DNA from: JABWAN01 sp041918175
GTDB taxonomy: Bacteria; Zhuqueibacterota; Zhuqueibacteria; Zhuqueibacterales; Zhuqueibacteraceae
DNA length: 64,000 nucleotides
Assembly (NCBI GenBank): GCA_041918175.1
Contig: JAYRWE010000088.1
Coordinates: 146,461-210,460, forward strand
Reading direction: 5' to 3'
Positions 52,122 to 60,288 of the stretch are shown here, one piece after another. How positions within the stretch are numbered: the first letter of the stretch is position 1; every line of letters begins with the position of its first letter. A program made the translations under genes and the position numbers. The notes beneath the pieces are model-generated. The model ran no database searches, was not told where the DNA came from, and worked only from the letters and a program-made list of their open reading frames with translations.

Positions 52122-52466
52122 TACAAAAAGCTTTTGGTTTGATGAGAAGCGTGATCAAACCATAACGATTTTCAGGTAGATTTAAAAGGACTTTTTCCGA
52201 GCACGATGTCATGCGTTTGTAGCCACGCTTGCATGCAGTGAATCTCTGCGACGATTTCTGAAAATCGTGCCTGCTTGAAACGGCTAAAACTTTTCAAACG
52301 TTAGGCTTTTGCTTTTACCAGTCCGCGAAGCGCTTTAAGTCACCTCGGTCCGCTAGTCCCCTCGGTAAACAAGCGAAGAAGAAAAGCAAGAACGCGCAGC
52401 GACAGGCCATAAAAAAAATTGGATGCGGCAAACCAAGCGGGATAACAGCGACAACCAAGCACAGGT
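52122..52466. other. Gene-free stretch of 345 bases
   Basis: No coding frame beyond shadows. One imperfect hairpin lies near 52252-52272 (CACGATTTTCAGAAATCGTC on the minus strand). Presumably it holds the promoter of the unknown gene at 51147-52121. Nothing else is supported. Confidence 0.4.
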
Positions 52467-53552
52467 TCACATTTCGATCTCGCCTTCGGACAGGTCGTGC
52501 TCGTCTTCGATCTCGCCGACGATTTCTTCCATGACGTCTTCCAACGTGACAATGCCGAGGCTGTGACCATAGTCGTCGCTCACCACGGCGAGGTGTTTTT
52601 TCTGCCGACGAAATTCACGCAAGGCGAGCGCGACGGACATTTTTGCGGGAAAGCGCACGGGCGGATAGAGCGCATCGGCCAAAGCCACGACGCCGCGCAG
52701 ACTGAAGAGATAGAACAAATCTTTGGTGTTGACGATGCCGACGATGTGGTTGAAATCACCGTCGTAAACCGGCATGCGCGTATGCGCGCCTTCGCGCACG
52801 GCTTCGAGCACAGCTTCTTCGGAAGCATGCAGTTCCAGCGCTGCGACTTTTTCGAGGGGCACAACGATTTCGCCGACGGACTTCGAGGAGAGGCGAAAGA
52901 CATTGCGCAGGTATTTCGCTTGATCGGGAGGCAACATGCCGGCGCGCCGGGTTTCTTCAATGAGCAAACTCAACTCTTCGACGGAGTGCACCATTTGATG
53001 ACCGCTCACGGGTTCGAAGCCCAAGCGCCGCACGATCCAATTGCCGAGTCCGTTCATGGCGGTGATTACGGGACGCGCGATTTTAGAAAAAAACAGGAGC
53101 GGCGCGGCGATGACGAGTGTGACATTATCGGGGCGTTGCAGCGCGATGGCTTTGGGCGCGAGCTCGCCGATGACGACATGAAGAAAAGTGATGAAAGTAA
53201 ATGACAGCGCCGCAGCGAAAGAATGACTGGCGAGTTCGGACCAATTGCCGGGAAGGTAGTGAAAGAGCGGTTCGATGAGATGCGAGACAGCAGGTTCGCC
53301 GATCCAACCGAGTGCGAGGCTCGCGAGGGTGATGCCGAGTTGCGTTGCGGCGATGGCGTCGTCGAGATGCGTGATGGCTTGGCGCACGGCGAGCGCGCCG
53401 GCTTTGCCTTGATTGATCATTTCTTCGACACGCGTGCGGCGCACTGCGACCAAAGAAAATTCCGCGGCGACAAAGAAGCTGTTCAACAATACCAGCAGGG
53501 GAATTGCCAAGACGCCGAGGAGATTGCGAATGATCTCAGCGAGAGTTTGCAT
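52467..53552 (-). CDS. CNNM/HlyC/CorC-family transporter lacking the C-terminal CorC domain
   Basis: From ATG 53552 it has 361 residues. The CNNM (DUF21) membrane domain covers about 5-185 with three to four helices (LAIPLLVLLNSFFVAAEFSLV, and IRNLLGV; TFITFLHVVIGELAPKAIALQRP is its hallmark). A CBS pair follows (about 210-345: RTRMPVYDGDFNHIVGIVNTKDLFYLF and HLAVVSDDYGHSLGIVTLEDVMEEIVGEI). The chain ends ten residues after the second CBS, so the CorC/HlyC transporter-associated domain (about 75 residues) is absent. Such proteins are linked to magnesium or cobalt efflux. GGAG precedes the ATG. Confidence 0.9.
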   Translation of the reverse strand: MQTLAEIIRNLLGVLAIPLLVLLNSFFVAAEFSLVAVRRTRVEEMINQGKAGALAVRQAITHLDDAIAATQLGITLASLALGWIGEPAVSHLIEPLFHYLPGNWSELASHSFAAALSFTFITFLHVVIGELAPKAIALQRPDNVTLVIAAPLLFFSKIARPVITAMNGLGNWIVRRLGFEPVSGHQMVHSVEELSLLIEETRRAGMLPPDQAKYLRNVFRLSSKSVGEIVVPLEKVAALELHASEEAVLEAVREGAHTRMPVYDGDFNHIVGIVNTKDLFYLFSLRGVVALADALYPPVRFPAKMSVALALREFRRQKKHLAVVSDDYGHSLGIVTLEDVMEEIVGEIEDEHDLSEGEIEM

Positions 53553-53748
53553 GTGTGTTGTGCTCCGGAGATTTGATCTGCCCAAGGAAGAGTTGGTGCA
53601 GGTTCACAGCCCATGGCCCGCGAGAGGAAATGCTTCATGAGGTGCGGGATGAAAGTAGGAAAGGAAAGCTTCGCGCGGGATAATGTGGTTCGTTTGATGT
53701 ATGCTTCTTTCTTTTTTGCCTCGCCTTTTCTTCGGCAAGTACCCGAGG

Positions 53749-54831
53749 CTAACCATTGGCCTCGGCCAAATGCTCTTTGGCGATGACGGCCCATTCGCCT
53801 TCCGGCTCGACCTCCAAATATTTTTTCCAATAGGTCTTCGCGGGCAAGTGGCGCCCGAGTTTTTCATAGGCCACGGCCAGATTGAACAGCGCCGGCTCGT
53901 AGTTTGGAAACAAAAGCAGCGCGCGTTGATAAAATTCCACGGCGCGTTCGAGTTGGCCGCTTTCGTCATAGAGGTTGGCGAGATTGTAGCACACGAGGTA
54001 ATTGTTCTCGTCAAATTGCAGCGCCTTTTCCATGAGCACCAATGCGCGCGGCAAATCGTTTTTGTGAAAATACAAATTGGCGAGATTGATTATCGCATCG
54101 ACATACGTCGGCGCTAGCAAGAGCGCTTGCTCATACGCATGCACGGCTTGATCGTAGGTTTCCGGATTGCCGTCGGCTTTAAAACCGATTTCGTACCACT
54201 CTTCCGCAGTGCGCGGCGTTTCGGGAGCGGGCTTGGGCAAGGGGAGAATCACAGCTTGCGGACGCGGGGTTTCGAAAGAGAGCGTGATTTGCGAGGAGGG
54301 GCGGCGCTGCGCGAGCACGCGTTTCGCCACTTCGCGCAACGGCAGCTTGTGCGCGAGCAACTCGTCAATCTGGCGAAACGTGAGCAAATCTTTGAACTCA
54401 TAATATTGCTGCGCATTGGTTTTGACTGCGGGCGTGAACAAGCCCCAATGCGCAAAGTAGCGCACGAGATCAGGACGCAGGCGCGGATACACGCGCTGAA
54501 TGCGCGCCAGCGAATAGTAACGCATCTCCAACGTCACCTTGCTTTCCAGCCCCGCCATTTCCAAAAACTCCGACTCTGCAATAATGCGAATGTTGCCGCC
54601 GTCCGCGTTGATTTGTTCCGCGCGTTTGAGCTTGTTGCTCTTATCGATTTCGGCGAGATAGCCTTCTTCACCCATCACTAAAAGCGTGGTGCTTTGCGTG
54701 ACACGCGCCGGGGCCGCGCCACCCAAACGCACAACGACTTCTTGCGCGGCGGCGCGAGAAAGCGAAGCCAGCTTGCCGGTGAAAACGACACTGTGGTCGG
54801 AAAAAATTTTAGGTGGGTCCTGCGCGCTCAT
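53749..54831 (-). CDS. BRCT - MerR-like HTH - TPR fusion protein
   Basis: 360 residues in three parts. BRCT domain about 1-95 (FSDHSVVFTGKLASLSRAAAQ, TTLLVMGEEG). MerR-like winged helix about 104-175 (YYSLARIQRVYPRLRPDLVRYFAHWGLF; QYYEFKDLLTFRQIDELL). After a Pro-rich linker come TPRs from about 210 to 350 (WYEIGFKADGNPETYDQAVHAYEQALLLAP, three more repeats). BRCT and HTH suggest DNA- or repair-associated binding; TPRs suggest partners. It lies 99 bases downstream of Ku on the same strand, so it may belong to an end-joining unit. Known relatives occur in Acidobacteria and other groups; function is not established. Confidence 0.85.
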   Translation of the reverse strand: MSAQDPPKIFSDHSVVFTGKLASLSRAAAQEVVVRLGGAAPARVTQSTTLLVMGEEGYLAEIDKSNKLKRAEQINADGGNIRIIAESEFLEMAGLESKVTLEMRYYSLARIQRVYPRLRPDLVRYFAHWGLFTPAVKTNAQQYYEFKDLLTFRQIDELLAHKLPLREVAKRVLAQRRPSSQITLSFETPRPQAVILPLPKPAPETPRTAEEWYEIGFKADGNPETYDQAVHAYEQALLLAPTYVDAIINLANLYFHKNDLPRALVLMEKALQFDENNYLVCYNLANLYDESGQLERAVEFYQRALLLFPNYEPALFNLAVAYEKLGRHLPAKTYWKKYLEVEPEGEWAVIAKEHLAEANG

Positions 54832-54930
54832 TGCAGATCGAAAAATGCGTGCGATGCTTTAAACGAGAGGGCAACGTGGGCACGGCTCAAAGCCACGCCC
54901 ACGCTGCGAGGGCATGAGGAAAATGTATGC

Positions 54931-55752
54931 TCAATCATCCGTACCGGTTTTGCGGCGTTGTTGCTTGCGCGGCGCCGGCGCCTTTGCCAAACCGCGTTTG
55001 GGCAGCGCAGGTTTCGTTTCCGCGAGCACGGGTTCAGGCGCGACCTCGGGAATGGTTTGCTCGGCCGCACTTTGTTGCGCCACTTTCGCTTTGATCAAAG
55101 CGATCAACTTTTCTTGCAAGCTGTCTTTGAAACGTTTATGATAAAACTTCTTCGTGTGTTGCTCGATTAATTCCAAAGTCTTTTGAATATCCGTCTTGTT
55201 TTTTTTATCACCACCGTCCAAACCTTCGAGTGCCTCCGTGGTGCGCACTTCGCTGTCATAACGCAGCGTGGACACGACGATAGCCTCCTCTTTCACCCAC
55301 AACGCGACAACATACTCTTTGCGCCGCATCACCATTTTGGCAATGCCATATTTACCCGAATTGCGAATCGACTCGCGCAGCGTGTGATAAGCTTCCGCGG
55401 CAATCGGGCCTTCGGGCGCCATGTAATAGGGCGTGTCGAAAATAAGCGGGTTCAGCGCGTCGCGTTCGACAAACATGCTCACTTCCAGCGCACGTGCTGC
55501 AGCCGGTGCGAGCGATTCAATTTCCTCCTCGCTGAGCAGAACATATTTGCCTTTTTCATATTCATAGCCCTTCGCGATTTCACTTTCGAGAATCGGGCCG
55601 TGCGTCGCGCACCGTTTTTCGTGTTTGATGCGTTCGCCGCAATCACGATGCAATTGATGCAACGCAAAATCTTCCGACTGCGTTGCTGAATAAATTTTCA
55701 CGGGGAAATCAAACGAACTGAATTGCAAGCGACCGGTCCAAACTGCGCGCAT
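54931..55752 (-). CDS. ku: Ku protein, bacterial non-homologous end joining
   Basis: Bacterial Ku forms a ring on DNA double-strand ends and recruits LigD. The 273 residues open MRAVWTGRLQFSSFDFPVKI and follow the Ku70/80 core to about 225, with LHRDCGERIKHEKRCATHGPIL (the conserved Cys/His patch) and VKEEAIVVSTLRYDSEVR. A 50-residue basic tail, rich in Pro, Lys and Arg at its very end (AKAPAPRKQQRRKTG), is typical of Ku C-termini that bind DNA. AAGGAGA precedes the ATG. No LigD is in the window. Confidence 0.95.
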   Translation of the reverse strand: MRAVWTGRLQFSSFDFPVKIYSATQSEDFALHQLHRDCGERIKHEKRCATHGPILESEIAKGYEYEKGKYVLLSEEEIESLAPAAARALEVSMFVERDALNPLIFDTPYYMAPEGPIAAEAYHTLRESIRNSGKYGIAKMVMRRKEYVVALWVKEEAIVVSTLRYDSEVRTTEALEGLDGGDKKNKTDIQKTLELIEQHTKKFYHKRFKDSLQEKLIALIKAKVAQQSAAEQTIPEVAPEPVLAETKPALPKRGLAKAPAPRKQQRRKTGTDD

Positions 55753-56157
55753 AAACGAATCTCCTTAGAACCTAGCGGGTGACGGAATTTGACTCTACAG
55801 AGGTACCGGCAAAAAGTGTGAATTCGAGAAAGTGTCAGCAAATTTTTTAAGGGCGTGGGAGAGGCCTGATTGCCATTTCATCCGCGTCAAATCAGGCTCA
55901 AATGACGGCATTATCATACAAAAAGGCGCTGCGGATGTCAAGCAGAATCTCCGCCCACCGCAAGGCTGTAAGCGTTTTGCAATGCCCTCGCACACCCGTT
56001 TCCGCCTAGTTTATTTTTTTGTCTTGTCGCTGCTTCACCGCGGGTTCATCTCCGCTTGTTTACCGCGGTGGCCTCTGCGAGCGAGGTGACTTGCGAGCAA
56101 AAAGAAAAGCCCGAGCGGTGTCGTCACCCTCGGGCTGAAGCTTCGCATCAAAAAATC
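55753..56157. other. Intergenic stretch of 405 bases including the gdh terminator
   Basis: It holds the promoter side of ku on the left and a strong hairpin (56101-56138) on the right. The + frame at 55832-56089 lacks protein character. I see no further element. Confidence 0.4.
56101..56138 (-). terminator. Rho-independent terminator of the glutamate dehydrogenase gene
   Basis: Stem AGCCCGAG paired with CTCGGGCT with an inner GGTG/CACC pair and small loop; on the minus strand it is followed by TTTTCTTTTT. It lies 20 bases after the gdh stop (56158). Confidence 0.9.
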
Positions 56158-57456
56158 TCAACCATAAATGCCGCGCAGCGCCAAGGTCTTCGCGACACGA
56201 TCAATCGCCAGCACATATGCGCCGATGCGCATGTTGACTTTGTATTGCTCCGCGGTGCTCAACACATCACGAATCGACTCCGTCATAATGCGATTCAAAC
56301 GATTGTAAACGTCATCTTCCGGCCAGAAATATCCGCCGCGATCTTGCACCCATTCAAAGTAACTCACCGTCACGCCGCCGGCATTACAGAGAATATCCGG
56401 GATCACCGTGATGCCGCGCTCGTGCAAAATCGGATCAGCCTTTGCGGTGGTCGGGCCGTTCGCGCCTTCCGCGATGATGCGCGCCTTGATGCGCCCAGCA
56501 TTGTGACTCGTGATTTGATCTTCCATGGCACACGGGGCGAGCACATCGCAATCAAGCTCGAGCAATTGCTCGTTGGAGATGGCGTCCCCACCGGTAAAGC
56601 CGGCAAGCGTGCCCTTGTTGTTGTCGCGATATTGCATCGCGGCGAGCACGTCGATGCCGTCGGCATTGTAATAGCCGCCGGTCACGTCACTAATGCCGAC
56701 CACCTTGCAGCCCCGGCGTTGAAATTCTTTGGCCGCAATCGAACCGACGTTGCCAAAGCCTTGCACCACCACGCGCGTGCTCTGCGGTCGCATGCCCATC
56801 TTTTCCATGGTTGCGCTCGCGCAAATCACCACGCCGCGGCCGGTCGCTTCCACGCGGCCTTGTGAGCCGCCGAGGAAAATCGGCTTGCCCGTCACCACGG
56901 CAGTGGTGTTCTGGCGCATGTGCATCGAGTAGGTATCCATGATCCAGCCCATGACTTGCTCATTGGTGTTCATGTCCGGCGCGGGCACGTCGCGCTCGGG
57001 GCCGAAGACTTCGAGCAGGTTCGCGGTATAGCGGCGGGTGATTTTTTCCAATTCGACTTTAGTTAAAACTTTGGGGTCGCATTTCACGCCGCCTTTGGCT
57101 CCGCCAAACGGAATATTGACGACCGCGCATTTCCATGTCATCCACGCAGCAAGGGCTTTGACTTCGGACAAATTCACTTCCATGGAATAACGAATGCCGC
57201 CCTTCGAAGGCCCGCGCACGTCATTGTGAATGACACGATAGCCTTCGAAAACTTCGATGCGACCGTCGTCCATCTGAATGGGGATTGCAACGATCACTTG
57301 CTTTTGCGGCGTTTTGAGGTATTGATAAATGCCGGGATTCAAGTTCAACAAATTGGCGGCAACGTCGAAACGCGCCATCATAGATTCAAAGGGATCTTCA
57401 TCCGTCACTTTAATCGGGGCGCGTTCAACGTAGTTTTCGTGGTTGCCATGTGCCAT
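56158..57456 (-). CDS. gdhA: Glutamate dehydrogenase
   Basis: NAD(P)-linked enzyme interconverting glutamate and 2-oxoglutarate plus ammonia. The 432 residues have MEVNLSEVKALAAWMTWKCAVVNIPFGGAKGGVKCDP (substrate Lys region near 95-125), PAPDMNTNEQVMGWIMDTY and the Rossmann turn VVVQGFGNVGSIAAKEFQRR near 230. The length and motifs fit the hexameric I/II type of bacteria and archaea. GAGAGGAGAG lies before the ATG. It is the only metabolic ammonia gene in the window; the amino-acid importer at 37.7-40 kb may feed it. Confidence 0.96.
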   Translation of the reverse strand: MAHGNHENYVERAPIKVTDEDPFESMMARFDVAANLLNLNPGIYQYLKTPQKQVIVAIPIQMDDGRIEVFEGYRVIHNDVRGPSKGGIRYSMEVNLSEVKALAAWMTWKCAVVNIPFGGAKGGVKCDPKVLTKVELEKITRRYTANLLEVFGPERDVPAPDMNTNEQVMGWIMDTYSMHMRQNTTAVVTGKPIFLGGSQGRVEATGRGVVICASATMEKMGMRPQSTRVVVQGFGNVGSIAAKEFQRRGCKVVGISDVTGGYYNADGIDVLAAMQYRDNNKGTLAGFTGGDAISNEQLLELDCDVLAPCAMEDQITSHNAGRIKARIIAEGANGPTTAKADPILHERGITVIPDILCNAGGVTVSYFEWVQDRGGYFWPEDDVYNRLNRIMTESIRDVLSTAEQYKVNMRIGAYVLAIDRVAKTLALRGIYG

Positions 57457-57560
57457 AAATCTCTCCTCTCACTGGTTGTGGTTAGCGTGGAAAACTTTTT
57501 GCTCAAAAATAAAAAGTCAACTTGTGTGTAGCAAAGGTCTTCGCGGTTATGCTCGCTGAT

Positions 57561-57752
57561 TTAGTATTGAGATTGAGTAGCGGGGGGAGGAAAAATCTGT
57601 TTCGGGGCGGCATCGTCCTGACGGGGTAGCGCTAACCGTCGGGTTACCGCGATAACGACTTTACGCAACAATACCGGATCGGCATCGGGCCCTAGCTCGA
57701 AAACTGCTTCGCGCACGATTTTGCGCAGGAGTTCCTCGGAAATTTCAACCAT
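57561..57752 (-). CDS. Small protein of unknown function next to the VOC gene
   Basis: 63 residues: an amphipathic helical part ISEELLRKIVREAVFELGPDADPVLLRKVVIAVTRRL and a Pro/Gln-rich tail (PFPPPATQSQ type). It starts 12 bases after the VOC-domain gene stop, so it is likely co-transcribed. The helical regularity suggests a real gene, though no family is recognised. Confidence 0.62.
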   Translation of the reverse strand: MVEISEELLRKIVREAVFELGPDADPVLLRKVVIAVTRRLALPRQDDAAPKQIFPPPATQSQY

Positions 57753-57764
57753 GCCAATCGCGGT

Positions 57765-58688
57765 TTATTTATGTGAAACGCTCATGGCTTGTCCGCGCAA
57801 TTGCAAGTCTTGCGCTGTCGCTTCGCCAACAAGAACAACGAGTCGATTGCCGGCAGGATCCGTCAAGCTGATTTGCCCGGCTTGCACACTAAACACGTAG
57901 CGTTGGGCTTGCAAATGCTCTTTCAGTCGCGCCAGTTCGTTCTCACTCGGCACACTGACGACGAAAAATTTCATGCCTGCGACTTCTTCAAGCGCAGTGT
58001 GATGTCCGTTCGTGCCGGACCAATTGTTCAAGCCGATGTGATGGTGATAGCCGCCGGCAGATAGGAAAACCGCGCCGCTGCCATATCGTGCGGTCACTTC
58101 GAAGCCCAAAGTTTGGCGATAAAACTGTTCGGCTTCGTAGAGGTCCGCAACCTGCAAATGCACATGCCCCATTTTCGTTTCCGGGTCCAAGCCATTCCAC
58201 GTCACTTTGCCATGGCCCAATTCCGCGAGCAAAAAATCCAAATCCAGCGGATGCGTTTCCATTTGTACTTGGCGTTTGTGCCAAAGCCATTCTTCGCGTG
58301 GACGGTCGGCATAAATTTCGATACCGTTGCCGTCGGGATCGGCAAGATAAAGCGCTTCACTCACAAGATGATCCGAAGCGCCTTGCAAAGGATAAATCAT
58401 CTCGAGCAGACGATGCAGGGAGCGTGCGAGCGCAATGCGGCTCGGCACCAAGATGGCAAAATGATAAAGGCCAAAAGCATGAGGCGGGCGCGGACGAACG
58501 TGCGGCGAAGCCGTCAAGGCGAGCATGGGTCGCTTACCGTCGGCGCTTAAGCAGGCATAGTCGGTTTCGCTATGAATGACTTTAAGTCCGAGCAGTTCGC
58601 CATAAAAATGCAACGCTCGCTGTAAGTCCGCGACAAGAATATGGAGCGGGCCAACGTAAGTGTCGGGGTGAATCATAAATTGGTTCAT
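57765..58688 (-). CDS. Two-domain VOC (glyoxalase / catechol-2,3-dioxygenase-like) protein
   Basis: From ATG 58688 (GGGAGG upstream) it has 307 residues with two vicinal-oxygen-chelate modules. The first begins VGPLHILVADLQRALHFYGELLGLKVI with His for metal; the second begins MGHVHLQVADLYEAEQFYRQTLGFEV, then HHIGLNNWSG and FVVSVPSENELARLKEHL. This layout is the CatE/YfiE type of extradiol dioxygenases or lactoylglutathione-like enzymes, using Fe or other metals; the substrate is unknown. The open frame to 58823 adds 45 non-family residues. It is followed by the small gene at 57561. Confidence 0.9.
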   Translation of the reverse strand: MNQFMIHPDTYVGPLHILVADLQRALHFYGELLGLKVIHSETDYACLSADGKRPMLALTASPHVRPRPPHAFGLYHFAILVPSRIALARSLHRLLEMIYPLQGASDHLVSEALYLADPDGNGIEIYADRPREEWLWHKRQVQMETHPLDLDFLLAELGHGKVTWNGLDPETKMGHVHLQVADLYEAEQFYRQTLGFEVTARYGSGAVFLSAGGYHHHIGLNNWSGTNGHHTALEEVAGMKFFVVSVPSENELARLKEHLQAQRYVFSVQAGQISLTDPAGNRLVVLVGEATAQDLQLRGQAMSVSHK

Positions 58689-59178
58689 AGATCCTCCCTT
58701 CTCCCAAAAACGGCGAGAAACAATTTCCGCCGTAAGGTTTTCCGGTGTCCCGCAGGATCTCTTGCCGATGAAGCAATTGCAAAGATGTCGCGCATTATTT
58801 AAGAGGCATTGGGGCACATGCACAGGTGAAACAACATAAACAGATTTTGGTTGAAAGTCAAATTCAAGTTTTCCGGCATGGATGAATTCACTTTTCTACG
58901 AGGTGTCGCACAGTGCAAACGAGCGGCAATTGTTCTTTTTATAAAGTGAAGGCTTTGCTCAAGAAAATGCACGAGGTGAAGCCAGACAAGGGGCTACTCT
59001 CGCTCGCCAGCCGATGTTATCGTCAATCAAGCAGCATTGAGTTCGAACCAAATGCGGCGATATGGGAAAAAGGGTATCAAAAAGTATCCTAAAATAGAAT
59101 TTTCCCTTGCATTGCACTCCTTTGTTCACTATCATGCTTCACAAAAAGTGTTCATTCAGTCACCCAAAGGAGAGGACG
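58689..59178. other. Divergent intergenic region of 490 bases
   Basis: It contains the promoters of the minus-strand VOC gene and the + strand small protein. Besides the promoter candidate at 59107-59135, I see no gene-like sequence or long repeat. Confidence 0.4.
59107..59135 (+). promoter_or_regulatory. Candidate sigma-70-type promoter of the small basic protein
   Basis: TTGCAT and TATCAT are separated by exactly 17 bases, 44 bases before the gene start at 59179. The -10 box matches five of six consensus bases and the -35 three of six. The spacing is the best argument; no experimental support. Confidence 0.35.
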
Positions 59179-59451
59179 ATGAAGAAAATTGACGAATCGA
59201 TCCAGGTGCAGGCGCAAACGAACAAAGGGCGGGTCGTTCCTGTGCTCGTAACGTGGAAAGGAAAAAATTACACTATTGCGCGGGTCGAAAAGATGAAGAA
59301 GCAAAAAGTAAGAGGGCGCCACCTCGAAACCATGAAAGTGAAAGTGCTCGCTTGGCGGAGTATGCAGCTAGAGCTGGACCATCATCAAAAATCCTGGCGG
59401 CTTCTGGCGATTGAAGACGACCGCGAAAATCTCAGTAGGTTCGCGATTTAA
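59179..59451 (+). CDS. Small basic protein of unknown function
   Basis: From ATG 59179, preceded by a good AAAGGAGAGGACG ribosome site, it has 90 residues: MKKIDESIQVQAQTNKGR, then VVPVLVTWKGKNYTIARVEKMKKQKVRG and a Trp/Leu-rich end with LELDHHQKSWRLLAIEDD. It is basic and beta-like; it may be a small nucleic-acid- or envelope-associated protein, but no family is recognised. The frame extends to 59107 across the candidate promoter and is not used. A terminator follows, so it is its own unit. Confidence 0.7.
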   Translation: MKKIDESIQVQAQTNKGRVVPVLVTWKGKNYTIARVEKMKKQKVRGRHLETMKVKVLAWRSMQLELDHHQKSWRLLAIEDDRENLSRFAI

Positions 59452-59488
59452 AGATATTCCTGGCATTCCGTGAACATACTTTTCCCAA

Positions 59489-59530
59489 CAATCCCGTTTT
59501 TCCATATAGAGAAGAACGGGATTTTTGTTT
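59489..59530 (+). terminator. Rho-independent terminator
   Basis: AATCCCGTT and GAACGGGATT pair around an A/T loop, followed on the + strand by TTTTTGTTTT. It closes the small basic-protein transcript. Confidence 0.85.
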
Positions 59531-59629
59531 TGTGACGGCTCCAATGCCTTTGAAAAAAAACTTGTAATCTTAGCCTCATATTGTTACGTTGCCTTCTACA
59601 GAAATTTTCTCACCAGCTTCTTTTGGGAT

Positions 59630-60265
59630 ATGGACAAAACAATCGAACAGCTTCTGAAAGATTTGCAGGGGCTTCGCAACGAGTTCAACGATTTTCTCTA
59701 CTATCTCCCCGACGCACTCCTTGAAATCGACCTGCTCTCGCGCCGCCTCACATACATGAACCGCATGGCCAGTATTTTGTTTGGATACTCGGAGAAAGAT
59801 TTTTCCTCGGGCATTGCCCTGGTACAATTGTTTGACGGCAAGGAGTTCGAACGCGCAGTTACCATCATCAAAAGTTATGTTGCTAGCAGTCTCGAACAAA
59901 AAGCCGAATATACTCGCTCCGGTCGAACCGATCTTTACGAGTTCATGATGCGCCGCAAAGACGGCAGCATTTTTCCAGCGGAGACACAGACTTCGTTTGT
60001 GTTAGATAAGAACCACGTTCCGGTGGCAATGCGGACCATCGTGCGCGATATTTCCGAACGAAGGCAGGCGCAGCCCAGGCGTAGTGCCGAGCTGCAAGCA
60101 CTCACAACAAACCTGCCCGGCGAATATTTGCAGGAAATAATGCACGCGGCTGAAGCGCTCGTGGCGCAGGCACCCGCCGGTTCATTCTTCGCAAGCTCCG
60201 GTCAGCAACTTATAACCGCAGCGCAAAATCTCGCACGCGCGTTGGCAATAGATTTCACCAAGTAA
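59630..60265 (+). CDS. PAS-domain sensor protein without output domain
   Basis: From ATG 59630 it has 211 residues. It begins with a short helix (KTIEQLLKDLQGLRNEFNDFL), then a PAS fold (about 25-145: PDALLEIDLLSRRLTYMNRMASILFGYSEKDF, MRRKDGSIFPAETQTSFVLDKNHVPVAMRTIVRDISERRQ with the PAC-like DISERR end). The rest is Ala/Leu helical (LVAQAPAGSFFASSGQQLITAAQNL) with no kinase, GGDEF or HTH. It probably senses a signal for an unlinked partner or acts through protein contact. The longer frame to 59525 overlaps the upstream terminator and is not used. Confidence 0.83.
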   Translation: MDKTIEQLLKDLQGLRNEFNDFLYYLPDALLEIDLLSRRLTYMNRMASILFGYSEKDFSSGIALVQLFDGKEFERAVTIIKSYVASSLEQKAEYTRSGRTDLYEFMMRRKDGSIFPAETQTSFVLDKNHVPVAMRTIVRDISERRQAQPRRSAELQALTTNLPGEYLQEIMHAAEALVAQAPAGSFFASSGQQLITAAQNLARALAIDFTK

Positions 60266-60288
60266 ATCGTTTCGGAGAAAAGAAAAGT

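Noticed and set aside
56056..56865. 269-residue + strand frame opposite glutamate dehydrogenase
   Set aside because: Antisense shadow with no protein character.
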